DNA of 64,000 nt, taken from the NCBI GenBank assembly GCA_947044365.1, contig OX345637.1, positions 1,717,001 to 1,781,000 of the forward strand, read 5' to 3'. The DNA is from Petrosia ficiformis. Taxonomy: Eukaryota; Porifera; Demospongiae; Haplosclerida; Petrosiidae. Positions 10,628 to 22,500 of this stretch are shown here, piece by piece (position 1 is the stretch's first letter; every line of letters starts with the position of its first letter). A model generated the notes under the pieces. That model was given only the letters and a program-made list of their open reading frames with translations, was not told where the DNA came from and made no database searches. Position numbers and translations under genes: made by a program.

Positions 10628-11393
10628 ATACAAATGCGCATGCGCATGCGCATGCACAACGTAGTCCTCGTGGTTACGTTTGTGTTCTAGTTATGCGCAT
10701 GAATTCCACGTGGCTAAATTAATGAATACACTTATAAAAATGGCGTCCAATTTGAGATCAAATCTTCGCCGTCGTTGAGACTGTCTTCTTTCATAGCATC
10801 TGAAGATATCATCTCGATACTTGTACATCTGAATTTTACAACGAATGCGATTGGAATGGTGATAGAATCATTGTGATAGTTCAACAAACAAAAAAATGAT
10901 TTGTCTGGAAAATAATAATAATAATAAGTATAATAATATGATGAACATTTTGCCAGTTTTGCTACCTGCCGGTTCTCTACCTTAAAGATGATCTCCAGCT
11001 GTCTAGAAGATGTTGTTAGTCATAAGAACACTAGATATCAAAAAATATATGCGTATTAAGACTTGTTCTATAATTTTAGCAGAGATTTCAGCTCATCACT
11101 TGCAATTGAAATGTATAGGCGGCCATTTTTTTTCCGTGCCATCCCTACATAGAGAGTACTACCGTACTCTCTGATTATTATTTTCCAGACAAATCATTTT
11201 TTTGTTTGTTGAACTATCACGATGATTCTAGCACCATTCCCGTCGCATTTATAGTAAAATTCTGGTCGTAAAGTATCGAGATGATATCTTCAGATACTAT
11301 GAAAGAAGACAGTCTCAACGACTACAAAGATTTGATCTGGAATTGGACGCCATTTTCCTAAGTGGAATTTAATTACGCATGCGCATTTGTATA
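10628..11393. mobile_element. Long-TIR palindromic element (family B) with a second repeat in its centre
   Basis: The arms at about 10628-10925 and 11175-11393 are inverted copies. Shared words include GATACAAATGCGCATGCG (outer end), AAAATGGCGTCCAAT, GTCGTTGAGACTGTCTTC and TTGTTTGTTGAACTATCA. The left arm has extra bases relative to the right. The middle (about 10930-11175) is a separate repeat found inverted at 61350-61615. No coding capacity is seen. Confidence 0.8.
10930..11175 (+). repeat. Repeat family C, inside family B
   Basis: It shares long blocks with the reverse complement of 61350-61615, including AAATGTATAGGCGGCCATTT (61350 copy reads AAATGGCCGCCCATACATTT), the CCTACATAG/CTATGTAGG end and AGAGAGTAC. 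Its presence at an independent site shows it is a mobile unit of its own, apparently nested in family B here. Confidence 0.7.
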
Positions 11394-11786
11394 CTCTTAA
11401 CATGGAAGCTGAAAAGGTGGAAGTGTTTGGCATTGTAATAACATTTGTGAGTTTGTGAGCAAATACTAATAATGAATATAATAATTATTAATATTAAAGC
11501 AATTGTATAATAATATTGTATACTATGATAAGCATTGGAATACTGAATGGTTGACACAGTGACTGACACTACTTCTTGTAGGACTGCAGACAGTGATGTA
11601 AGTGAATAGAGAATATACATCATCTGTAAGTGAAAGAGAATGATAATCAATACATAAATACAAAAGACTGACCTTCATTGATAACAAATTTTAATGCATT
11701 TTTGATTGCATGAGTTCATAATGATATATAGTATTTCTGCAATCTACAAAAAAATATTCACATCGTTTAGAAAAAAAACAATGAAA

Positions 11787-12074
11787 ACAAGAATAATAAA
11801 AAACATTTTCAATAAAAATGAAAGAAGATGTAGGGATGTCAAAACCCAAAAAGCAAGCAAACAAGGTTGGGAAGCTAACTTAGGACCCAAAATTAAACAA
11901 ACCACTTCCATATAACCCTACATAATTACAGCTCTTTGTACAGAGGTGTAAGTACTTATGTAGGGTTATATGGAAGTGGTTTGTTCCCATGCAACCTTGT
12001 TTGCTTGCTTTTTGGGTTTTGACATCCCTACATCTTCTTTCATTTTTATTGAAAATGTTTTTTATTATTCTTGT
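11787..12074. mobile_element. Palindromic MITE family A, complete copy
   Basis: Two inverted arms of about 130 bp meet near 11942. Left-arm words such as GATGTAGGGATGTCAAAACC and AAACCACTTCCATATAACCC recur inverted in the right arm. The ORF across the left arm has no coding merit. Relatives lie at 2-133, 12404-12656 and 62203-62724. Confidence 0.9.
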
Positions 12075-12403
12075 AATATATTATAATGATGTTTTATTGG
12101 AGTTTCAAAAACATAATGTCATCTATGTAGTTACGCACTTTAATATAGTAGAACAAAATATATAATTCACATAATATGTAGTATTGTTCCATTTTAATAC
12201 ATACATGCACTCATTATTGAGTCATTTTTTGTTTAGGAAGACCAATCAATGGTACCAATTTTCAGTGGCTTTTGTGTCAGATTGCATTTGGTCGAAATTA
12301 TAACACTCTAGATCTGTTGTTATATACTAGTAGCTAGTTTGCATTAATCTCCTAATCATAATCATTATATTTAGGACACCAATTGTCATTATAATTATAT
12401 TAA

Positions 12404-12656
12404 TAATAAAAAACATTTTTTGCGTATGTATAGAATTATATCAAAACCAAAAAAAGCACAGTAACAAAATTGAAATCACTTCCACATTAAAGCCCTTCAT
12501 AAGTACTGCTTTTTTGTGTTTTGCCTTAACTCTAGCTATATATATATATATTATGTAGGGTGTATGTGGAAGTGGTGTTTAATGTTTTTGCTACAATTCC
12601 AATCTTGTTCCTGTGCTTTTGCTCGTTCATTTTTTTGAATGTTTTTTTATTTTTAA
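12404..12656. mobile_element. Palindromic MITE family A, diverged copy
   Basis: The left arm has AATAATAAAAAACATTTTTT and ATCACTTCCACATTAAAG. The right arm has TATGTAGGGTGTATGTGGAA and AATCTTGTTCCTGTGCTTTT. It is closer to the 62445 copy than to the 11787 copy. Confidence 0.75.
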
Positions 12657-12880
12657 ACGACTTGCTATAATCATTTGTTGGTAAATTGTTGAAGTACATG
12701 CTCTGTTAAAAATTATAGATATGGAATTGAGTATTGTTACTGTTGCATAATCTTAACTTCTTTTCCAATCACATGATTAAGACAGCAGCCATACGCGCTA
12801 CGGGCACCGCGTGAGCTCCAGCTGCAGGCCAAATTAGTAAAATTACTAAAAGGGCGTAGCCAAAAGGGGAGTATCCGTCG

Positions 12881-15800
12881 ATGGAGAATATGGCCTCAAG
12901 AAACCACAAACAACAGCTAACAAGTTTGAGGTAACTTATTTATTTTAATTAGCATTTTTATAACATCTATTGTATCTGGCATATTATACTGATAATAAGT
13001 TCTGTATTGTGAATTCAAAGCACAAATCATAACCCTAACATTTATTATACACAGGAAACTATATTGTAATTACGGTCACACAAAATTATAATGATATTGT
13101 ATTAAATTTTGGTATCTGAAAGTACTTGACTGTCTGTATATAGCCAATTTCCAAAAGAGTCACACTAGTCTGCTAAAAGTATTTAATGTTATTTGCCTTG
13201 CTTGTCTAAATGAAAATAGCAAATTTTTATTACCTGAAAAAACGGTACTTCAAGTAGATATATCCTCGATCCAAAGTCACAGTTTACTCGATTGAAGTTA
13301 AATAAGTGTCCGTCTATAGACCACACCCACTTGAATTCTCATATTCTAGTCACCTGCTCTTGCTATCCTCAAGAAAACTCATTATATCTTTAGTCTTGCA
13401 TAGCCAGATCCATCCAACGCAAGCATGGAAAAGGTTTGGTCAACTGTCTATATAAAACATGTTTTCAAAACTACCAGAATCAAAGTGAGGTTGATTACTA
13501 TTTCATGTGGGTCTGAGTCTAATGGAGCAATAGCAGATTTGTCAGATTAGCAATGAGTGAAGAGATCATTCCCATGCAGATATGAACTTTAATATAGCTG
13601 GTAGTTGTTTTCATTTACTCATGTATTCTTTTGAAACAATTTTAACTACAGCCTCAATGTTTTCACATGCACAATTTTACCGATACTGTAGGTCAGGTAA
13701 GTTTAGTATCCACTTCAAGAGTACGTCTTATGCAGTACGGCAATAGGTTGACCCCTCAAATATAGTGGGATGGATCTGGCTAGACAACACTATTATATCA
13801 CTATCATGAAAGGATTTGTAATTTATTGTTTTTTTTTTCTTTTCTCAGGAATGAATTGTCAGAAGATGATTCTTGTGAGGATTTTCTTGGTGAGATTGAC
13901 ATTTCAATGTGTAGATCATGCATTCATTTCAGCACAAATTGAAGTCTTTGTTTTGTCTGACAAATTGTGTGCTATTTATTGGGTACTACTATTTGCCTAA
14001 TTCATCCCCAGGCTCTGCAGTTGCATAGGCAGGGAGGGAGAGAAGAGAGCCTGGTAAACATTACACAAACTTCGCCTACACACACACAGAATTTGTGTGT
14101 CCAGATACTATGTTTCTGAGAAATGCGATTGTTATACAGCAAGTGTTCCTTTTTCCGTGTATCAATTGTATTTATCGGAAACATAGTATCTGGATACATA
14201 AATTCTGTGTATGCATGTGTGGGTAAAGTTTTTAGATGAGCATACAATATTTTTCAGACTCTCTTCTCTCCCTTCCTGCCCACACACCTATGAGCGCATA
14301 GGGATGAAGTAGCGACTCCTATCAAATAGAAATGTACATTATTCTCTCAGAATGTTCTTAGTTTTGGCCTTTCCTTTAATAGTACACTGAATTTACATAT
14401 ACTAGATCTTTGTACTTAATGATTTAGGAAATCAAATTGAATTTTTTTCAAATATCAATGGTGTACATCTAGAGTACATCTAATTTAAAATGCATTTATT
14501 GACAAAATAATGTGAATGAGTGAATCTTAGGCTGTATAAACCAAATGTGTACTAACAGTTAGGTAGGTGTGTTACTTATAACAGATACTTATAATTTGTT
14601 ACCTTGAAAAAAAAGGGTACTCAACATATTCAGAAAAATAATTAATAGATTATGTTGGCTTGTAGTAAAACAATTACACAGTACAGTATGTAAGGATTAA
14701 AGTTGGACAATTCTTTACTGCTTTTGAAAAATGATGAGGGTGAAGAAAACATACCGCGAATGTTCAACCAGGTTTACTAAACTGCCCACACAAGTGTATC
14801 GATATACCTAAAAGCCAATATTGTATCACCATATTGATTGAAAATATCTATATTGATATGTATCACAATTCACAATTGCTGATTTTGATGTATAAAACAA
14901 TAAACATTTGAAATGAGACAAATAAGACTTCAGTGGGGAGTAGAGAACTTAAAATAATGCCATTGTGGTTGTACTAATATGTGCCTCGTGGTGTATGTTG
15001 CCATTATCAGCTGTTAGCTTACAACAAATACCTTTACCATTTATAATCATCACATTTCTATTCCACACACAACCTTTTATGAAGTGGTTGCTTGTACATT
15101 AGCTGACTTTATTAAATTTGCATATGTTCTCTCATTGAGCTTATATTAACTTTTATTTACTAATGTAATTTTAGGTATGCAAAACCATGGTGAAGTCTAC
15201 CAAGATTGCAAACACTGTAGTGCTAAGTGGGATATGATTGGAATCAATCTTGGGGTGTCATCAAGCACTATTGCCATCATCAACAGAGACCACCGTGACA
15301 GCTCTGAGCGTTGTATGTTACAAATGCTAACGAAATGGTTGCAGAAAGAAAATGAAAAGTGTGTTCCAAGTTGGAGAAGTTTATGTCAAGCTCTTTGTGA
15401 TGTAGATAGATCTACAGCTATTCTAATAGCCGAGAAACATCATGTCACTGATTCTATGAAACAGAAAGGTATATGATTACAATTTAATAAATGTTGTCAT
15501 TAGCATAATATTTACTAGCTGTTAATTACAATAGTATTGCAACGATATTTATTATTGCTTTTACTTAATAATTATTTTACTGTTATTATTACAGGGGCGG
15601 GATTTAGGGCATTACCCACCTCTTAAAATTTTGTCAAAAATTTTTTTTTATTTTGTTGAGTAAATACAATACTCCTGTACTCTAGATAACCGTAATATAT
15701 TGTAAAAGTTAAGAAGAGTGGATAGACAAGTAAGTCTAATATTTCAAACATGAGAAAGTCAGCATTGATTGGATTGTGGATGTTACTATTCAAAACAATC

Positions 15801-16863
15801 ATACGAGATACTTATTTTTCCACATACCTTTTTTTATATACAAACCATTAAAAATAGGATTATTTTTATCCTCTACACCTTATCGATAGGAAGCAATCCA
15901 CAGATCTCTTAATCATGATTAAAGTTAAATTTAAATAATTATAATATTATTATATTTTTTAAATCACTGTATTCAGATTTGAAATTCAAGAGTGATACAG
16001 AAAAGGCAGTTTCTGCAGCTAGACGACTGAAAGACGAGTTTGCAAAGCTGTTGACCATTGCATATCATGTAGTGGGAGCTGCTGACATTGATTTATTTAA
16101 ACTTTGTGTCAATTGGTTCTTCAACTCTGAAAGGCAAACCACACCACAGATCCAGGAGAAGCTTACGGAACTGGATAAAATGCCAACCTCACTGGGTATA
16201 CTTAACTTCGTGGTTAGGAATAATTTTATTGGGTATTTGAATTATAAGCTGCTCAAAGAATTCCAGACAATGGTAGCTGAGAGCGAAGAATTGGAAGATG
16301 TTAAGCTTGTGGGCAGTAAAAAATTGGAAAAATTGAAAACTGGTATCAAGAAATATGATGCACAGCATGATGAATTTATACTTTCTGTGAGTTTCAACAC
16401 TATCATCGAAGTGTTTAAACAGTACCCCGATCTTGCTCCTGTTTCACACATTGGTCTTCCGAAGATCAAAATCCATCTTGAAGTTCCGTGGAAAAACAAA
16501 CGTGTCTACGAGTGGACAGAATTCTTTGAATTACGTTTGAGTTGGCCACCCTTCCTATTCATTACTAAAGTATCGATGAACAGCATTGTCTTCACTTATG
16601 CTGTTCTTCCCATTTTTGTTTCTTCTGTTGTAAGAGACCTTACAAATCCCGAGGTATTAAGAGAGCTAGCGGAAAATGGTGTGAAAGTCCAACTTTCGAA
16701 AGAGCTGTTAGAGATGAATGACAGGATGTCATCTACATATGATCAAGAGTCTCCTAACGAGGTAGAGAAACACAGTGCATTGTCCAAGCAATTATCTCGC
16801 AGTGATAGTTGTGTTCATGTATTAGGACTAAAGGAACTTAGTTCTTTGACGGTAAATAATTAA
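12881..16863 (+). CDS. Death-domain gene 1 (four exons, 423 aa)
   Basis: Exons are 12881-12930, 13849-13889, 15175-15468 and 15977-16863. All junctions are GT-AG and in phase, giving 424 codons with stop. Exon 3 is a Death-fold domain of roughly residues 31-125, with typical spacing of Trp and Leu (KWDMIGINLG, MLTKWLQ, SWRSLCQAL). Exon 4 is a helical then mixed C-terminal region (YPDLAPVSHIG, PWKNKRVYEWTEFF, ENGVKVQLSKELL) of a type that accompanies sponge Death genes; its function is unknown to me. The start is the first ATG of an exon that begins a sensible peptide and donates at GTAACT. There is no ZU5 part, unlike the relative at 44-50 kb. Death domains build adaptor assemblies in apoptosis and immunity; that role here is inferred. 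Confidence 0.75.
13391..13792. mobile_element. Mutator-like MITE, copy 1
   Basis: Terminal inverted repeats TAGTCTTGCATAGCCAG and (right end, inverted) TAGTGTTGTCTAGCCAG continue into GATCCATCC on both sides. Flanking 9-mers TTATATCTT and TTATATCAC match at 7 of 9 positions, consistent with a decayed 9-bp target duplication. It lies in intron 1 of Death gene 1. Related elements are at 51243-51705 and 55134-55648. Confidence 0.7.
14001..14314. mobile_element. Palindromic MITE with about 120-bp arms
   Basis: The left arm has GGGAGAGAAGAGAGCCTG and CCAGATACTATGTTTC; the right arm has their inverted forms. It lies in intron 2 of Death gene 1. No coding capacity was seen; the antisense ORF covers the arms only. 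Confidence 0.8.
15175..15468 (+). other. Death-domain exon 1 of 3 in the window
   Basis: This single exon encodes the whole Death fold in phase 1-1. It aligns without gaps over most of its length with the exon at 48230-48520, and with few differences with 52066-52347. Shared signatures are CKHC.A.W, LNLG/INLG, PSWRSLCQAL and IAEKHHVTD. Confidence 0.85.
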
Positions 16864-17735
16864 TCACACATGTATGAAAATAATATACATGTACTGTATG
16901 TTTGTAAATTTGATGCACACAGGAACATTTGCAAAATTATAGACCGTATACCATTTCATGGTTACTACGTGATTTATACATGCATTCAAGGGGCTTATGT
17001 ATATAAATCGTGTTGTAACCAAGATAGACGTGTATAACCCTAAACTTATACCATGATCAATCAGATTATTGTCACATGTACGGTACCGATGTTGCGTCTT
17101 GCTTTCTCCTAATGATAAATTGATAGAGTTACTCAGCCTTGTGTACCAAGATTTGAAAGCCAGCTCTCTATTATACAACACCACAGCAGCTGGTTCAGCA
17201 GAATGTATATAGGCCCTTCACAATCAATTCATTAATATCAAAACACAAGAGACTCAAATTCCAAATTGAGATTGCATTTGTCACACACATCACTTCCACA
17301 GTGCTACTGTGATGTTATTTTGATATCTATATTTTAAGAAGCAGGATCATATAATTGATTTGATTATAATTATTCCTAGGAGGTCAATAGGTTTATTTAG
17401 TTAGAGGTGTATAACTGATTTGTCAACTTGATATAAAGAAATCTGATTGGTCAATTGTAAAATAGCATGTTACAACAAAGTTTTTAATGGAGTGCTTACA
17501 TTTATAAAGGCTTGCTATTTGGCCATTTGTATGTGTAAAGCTACATGTATACAATATTATGTACTTGTGATACACTTTAAATGTGTGGTCAAGCTTTAAA
17601 ATAATTGCTATTCAAAAATGTAAAGCCTAATATATTAACTGAGGAAATTAAATTTGTAAACTAGAAGAGCAGTCATTATAATTATGAGCTTCATACCTCA
17701 CACTCTGTACGAACAGAAAATAATAATATACAAGT
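16864..17735. other. Non-coding DNA between Death gene 1 and the coiled-coil exons
   Basis: No supported exon was found. Death gene 1 ends at 16863, and the hAT MITE begins at 17744. A possible promoter for the next gene would be in or near this stretch but is not recognisable. Confidence 0.4.
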
Positions 17736-17743
17736 GTAATTAT

Positions 17744-18047
17744 TAGGGCTAGGAATCGGTTGGATTTTGAAAATCTATTATCAGAACATCACAATCACTT
17801 GATTAATCGATTAATCAAAAATGCTAATTAAGTGGGTGTGGTATTAATTAACTTGGAATCATTTCCTCTTTGTGCACAGAAAGGATGACATAATCTCATA
17901 CATGTGTAGTTTTGCTTCATTTATTACAAAATATCCAATTAAGTGGGTGTGGCCAATTAAACGATTTTTAGTTTTCTGTCCAATAATCGGTAACAATGTT
18001 GTAAATCGATTGATTAATTGATTAATCGATTATCAGTCCCAGCCCTA
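17744..18047. mobile_element. hAT-type MITE, 304 bp, with 8-bp duplication
   Basis: Ends TAGGGCTAGGAATCGG and CAGTCCCAGCCCTA are inverted repeats. It is flanked by GTAATTAT on both sides (17736-17743 and 18048-18055), the 8-bp target duplication expected for hAT. The interior repeats ATTAATCGATTAAT-like words. A truncated second copy ends at 19782. Confidence 0.9.
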
Positions 18048-19530
18048 GTAATTATCATGTCTAACAAATAATTATATTGACCAAACCAATTACTTGTTTA
18101 ATGGATTTCCTAAACCTGTTTTGAGTTACAAAATATTTTGAAATATAGCACACCCATCCCCCAATCCCGATTTGCTAAATGCGTGAAGTCTAATTATAAA
18201 TATAATTATTATAGGAATGGAAGTATAAGTACCTGCACAATGTACTCTTGTGATTAGTTTCAGTTATATTAGAAGGGTTATGTTCTCACTTTGATGGAAG
18301 AAACATTTTTATATTGTGTCTAAGAGCACAACAGTATGTAAATGTAAATGACATGTAATAGGATTAATATAATATTGAGGAGATGAAATTAAATTTGTAT
18401 CGTCCTACTTACCCAATATTTGCACTACCCATTATTTTCAATAGCTCATAGAGCCATCCCTATGATTGCTTTCCACGGGGTTTAATGTATATATATTATA
18501 TATATATATATATATTTTTTTGTGTGTGTGTCACTTATGCAATGTTTATGTAGTTAAGGAAGTAGCGTCATTCCTGGTCGCTCTGTCAATTAATAGGCGT
18601 GGCATGTAATAGAACGTGCGCTCAAACACACCATACTAGCAGGAAGAAAGCTGCTTGTAGAAACTGGAACTAATAGGTGTTCTAGGTACAATAGATTCCT
18701 AAAGTTCTACAAGAACCTCAAAAAAGTAAGAAGAGTAGATAATCGACTGATGATAATAATAGGATGTTGTATTTCATACATGAGAAAGTCAACCATGATT
18801 ACTTGTTTATATGAATTTGTTTTGCTTAATTGGAAATCATAGTTGTCATTGATCATTGGTGTATGTATTCCTGGATCATAGTTTAGAATCAGGTGTATTT
18901 GTTTCTTCAATTACTCAACATAGATTACAAGACCTACAATAGAAAGATGGAATTACAGTACCAAAGAACATGAAAAAAGTAAGTTACTGACATGCTGTTA
19001 TCCCAGCCTACATACATGTCACTTAGGAGTATCTCAATTTTCATGAGGATGACATGCTATGATGTACCACATTATTGGGTTCTGCTAACTCGTTCCCCTG
19101 TTTCCCCATTGAAATGAACAGTGGCAACATCTACAATAGAATATTGCTTGCTTGTATCTTTAAGTTTTTTGTCTTTGCTTTACCTAGGTACTCTTCATAT
19201 CCACAAAGTTACTGGTAAACTATCTGTCATTGACATACTACATTTAGAAGTTACAGAAAAGCAGCTCAGATCATTATTATCTGCTATTACATCATCAGGT
19301 AATAATTATAATGATATTTGTTTTAATTTCATTGATTCTGTAAAATAATATATTAGAGAAACATGAGCCTCCAATTCTTACTGTCAAGAAAACAGAAAAA
19401 TCTGACTTGTCTGAAACTGATCTGCCTGTTGGAAATGAAGTAGAGAGTTCAGCTAAGTGTGAATTTCAACATGAAAAAGTATGTGTAATTACTCATGTGT
19501 CAAATTGTTATCTTCAGTTTTGTTTTATAA
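17802..19530 (+). repeat. Tandem segmental duplication, unit A
   Basis: This 1.7-kb block is repeated at 19533-21306. The left edge falls inside the hAT MITE at 17744. Unit A keeps the exon at 19188-19298 that unit B lacks. Most other sequence is nearly identical, so the event looks recent. Confidence 0.85.
18461..18800 (-). mobile_element. MITE family D (CCCTATGATTGCTTT ends), copy 1
   Basis: Starts at ATCCCTATGATTGCTTTCCA and runs through AGTAGCGTCATTCC and AGAAACTGGAACTAATAG. The far terminal repeat, present in copy 2 at 20553, has been deleted here. Confidence 0.75.
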
Positions 19531-22500
19531 TCCTCGATTAATCGATTAATCAAAAATGCTAATTAAGTGGGTGGGGTATTAATTAACTTGGAACCATTTC
19601 CTCTTTGTGCACAGAAAGGATGACATAATCTCATGCATGTGTAGTTTTGCTTCATTTAGTACAAAATATCCAATTAAGTGGGTGTGGCTTATTAATTGAT
19701 TTTTAGTTTTCTGTCTAATAATCGGTAACAATGTTGTAAATCGATTGATTAATTGATTAATCGATTATCAGTCCCAGCCCTAGTAATTATCATGTCTAAC
19801 AAATAATTATATTGACCAAACCAATTACTTGTTTAATGGAGTTTCTAAACCTATTTTGAGTTACAAAATATTTTGAAATATAGCACACCCATCTCCTAAT
19901 CCCAATTTGCTAAATGCATGGAGTTTGAATATAATTATTATAGGAATGGAAGTATAAGTACCTGGACAATGTACTCTTGGGATTAGTTTCAGTTATATTA
20001 GAAGGGTTATGTTCTCACTTTGATGGAAGAAACATTTTTTTTATTGTGTCTGAGAGCACAACAGTATGTAAATGTAAAAGACATGTAATAGGATTAATAT
20101 AATATTGAGGAGATGAAATTAAATTTGTATCGTCCTACTTAACCAATATTTGCACTACCCATTATTTTTAATAGCCCATAGAGCCATCCCTATAATTGCT
20201 TTCCACCGGGTTTAATGTATATATATATATATATTTTTTTTTTTTGTGTGTCACTTACGCAATGTATATGTAGTTAAGGAAGTAGCGTCATTCCAGGTGG
20301 CTCGGTCAATTAATAGGCGAGGCATGTAATAGAACGTGCGCGCAAATTCTACACACCAGCAGGAAGAAAGCTGCTTGTAGAAACTGGAACTAATAGCTGT
20401 TCTATGTACAATAAATTCCTAAAGTTCTACAAGAACCTCTAAAAAGTAAGAATAGTAGATAATCAAAATAATGATAATAATAGGCTGTTGTATTTCATAC
20501 ATGGGAAGGCCAGCCATGATTACTGAATGTTGGACACCACAAAGCAATCATAGGGGTACATGTACTTTATCTTGTTCTTAATTGAATTTGTTTCACTTAA
20601 TTAGAAATTCTAATTATCATTGATCATTGGTATATATATTCCTGGATCATAGTTTAGAATCATGTGTATTTGTTTCTTCAATTACTCAACATAGATTATG
20701 AGACCTACAACAGAAAGATGGAATTACAGTAACAAAGAACATGAAAAAAGTAAGTTACAAATTGGTATGTGATGATGTTATAAGGATATTTATTTTAATT
20801 TCATTGATTCTGTAATAATTTATTAGGGCCTCCGACTCTCACTGTCAAGGAAACAGAAAAATCTGACTTGTCTGAAAAAGATTTGCCTTTTGGAAATGAA
20901 GTTGAGAGTTCAGACAAGCATAAATTTCAACGTGAAAAGGTATGTATAATTACTCATGTTTCAAATTGTTATCTTGAGTTAGGGGTGGGATGATTAATTG
21001 ATTACTCGATTAATCAATTGATATTGAAAATTCATTTGATTATCGACTCTACGTCTGTGATATCGATTATGCTAATTATTCCAAAAGACATACCTTTCAA
21101 GCATGCGACAGCAAAAATAGTGTACAATATTTATGCGACAGAAAGTCTTTTTTTTTAATCAATAAATGGGAGGAGTTTCTTGTATTAATTGACCTAATTA
21201 CTTTCGTTGACTTTAATTGAATATCAATTGATTTGTAGTTAAGTGATAATCGATTTCAGAATCTCAGCTGGTTTCTAGCCCTATCTTGAGTTTTGTTTTA
21301 TAGCCCTCTTCTCCACCATACCAGGAATCAGATCTACTCCTACAAGCTTTAAGGTCCACAAGTATTTACCAAGTTGCTCACTTCTTCTCACTTCATGACT
21401 TACATGTTACTGAACAACAGAAGATTCAGTTCCTTTCATTAGCTGCTACATCAGGTAAGTATTATTTAGTGAATTGTTAATTGTATTCTATACTTATTGT
21501 TGTAGAATCACAATTTCCAATTGAAACGAACCCTTTGAAAGTTCTTGTATCTGTTATACATGATACTGAATCTATTCATAAAGCAAAAGAAGCTCTAACA
21601 AAGGAAGTTCAAAGTGAGTTTTAGTGGATTTCTATTAATTACATACTACAGTACAATAGCTATAGTTTAAAGAAAGAATTGTACTGAAATCCAACAACCT
21701 TGTTTTATCTTTTCATCATCTGCTACCTACATGTACAATAGACACACAGTCAGCTATTTATTTGTACTTCTTTTACGCCCCATACCTAAATGAAATCACT
21801 TCCGTAACTATATCTATTATACAGTGAAAACTTCACTAACAAAATGTATTCGCACTTTGGGCAAACTAATTGAAATTGTTGTAATTATTAACCATTTCCA
21901 GCTGCCCTCATGTTTACACATTTGTATATGTCATGTTGAAAGTGTATAATGAAAGTGAATACCTATACTATACAATGATGTAGTTTTGTATGTGTGCACA
22001 TCTGTTAAAATGATCAATTTATCTGTCAGAGAGCTTGACAGGTACAATTATTCATAATACAGTTTAAGCACATCAATTGATGCATGGTGGCTGACAATCA
22101 ATTTGCTGTTGCATGCATTTTGATAATCGTCAAAATTAAACTGAAGAATACTATTCTCTGCATGAACCTATCCTGTGAATGACACTTTCATATAATATTA
22201 TTACCGATACCATGATGTACATTCTCTTTTAATAGATGTACAAGAAAACACAGACATGTACAAGAAAATGTCATTTGGAACAATGCAGGAACTCCATGCA
22301 AAGGAAGAACTGATTAAAAAGTTAGAAAGTATGAAAAGAGATCAAACATCTGGTATGATTATGTCCACATTCAATACAAAGTTTTATTATCAAATTAACT
22401 TCAGAAGAGTAAGATGTAAAATCATTCCATTTAAAGGAACACACTCCGGAGTCTAAAGATGAGCTTGGAGGAGAATACAGTGAGGAAGCACAAAAAACTC

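Larger units (their letters stand above)
19533..21306 (+). repeat. Tandem segmental duplication, unit B
   Basis: Copy of 17802-19530. It lost about 0.3 kb that holds the exon at 19188-19298 and gained a hAT MITE at 20980. The reading phase stays correct despite the loss, because the exon is phase 1-1. Confidence 0.85.

Noticed and set aside
19121..19348. Signal-peptide-like ORF at the second-unit boundary
   Set aside because: It begins at GTG. Its hydrophobic codons are a pyrimidine-rich tract ending in a strong 3' splice site at 19187, so that part is intron.
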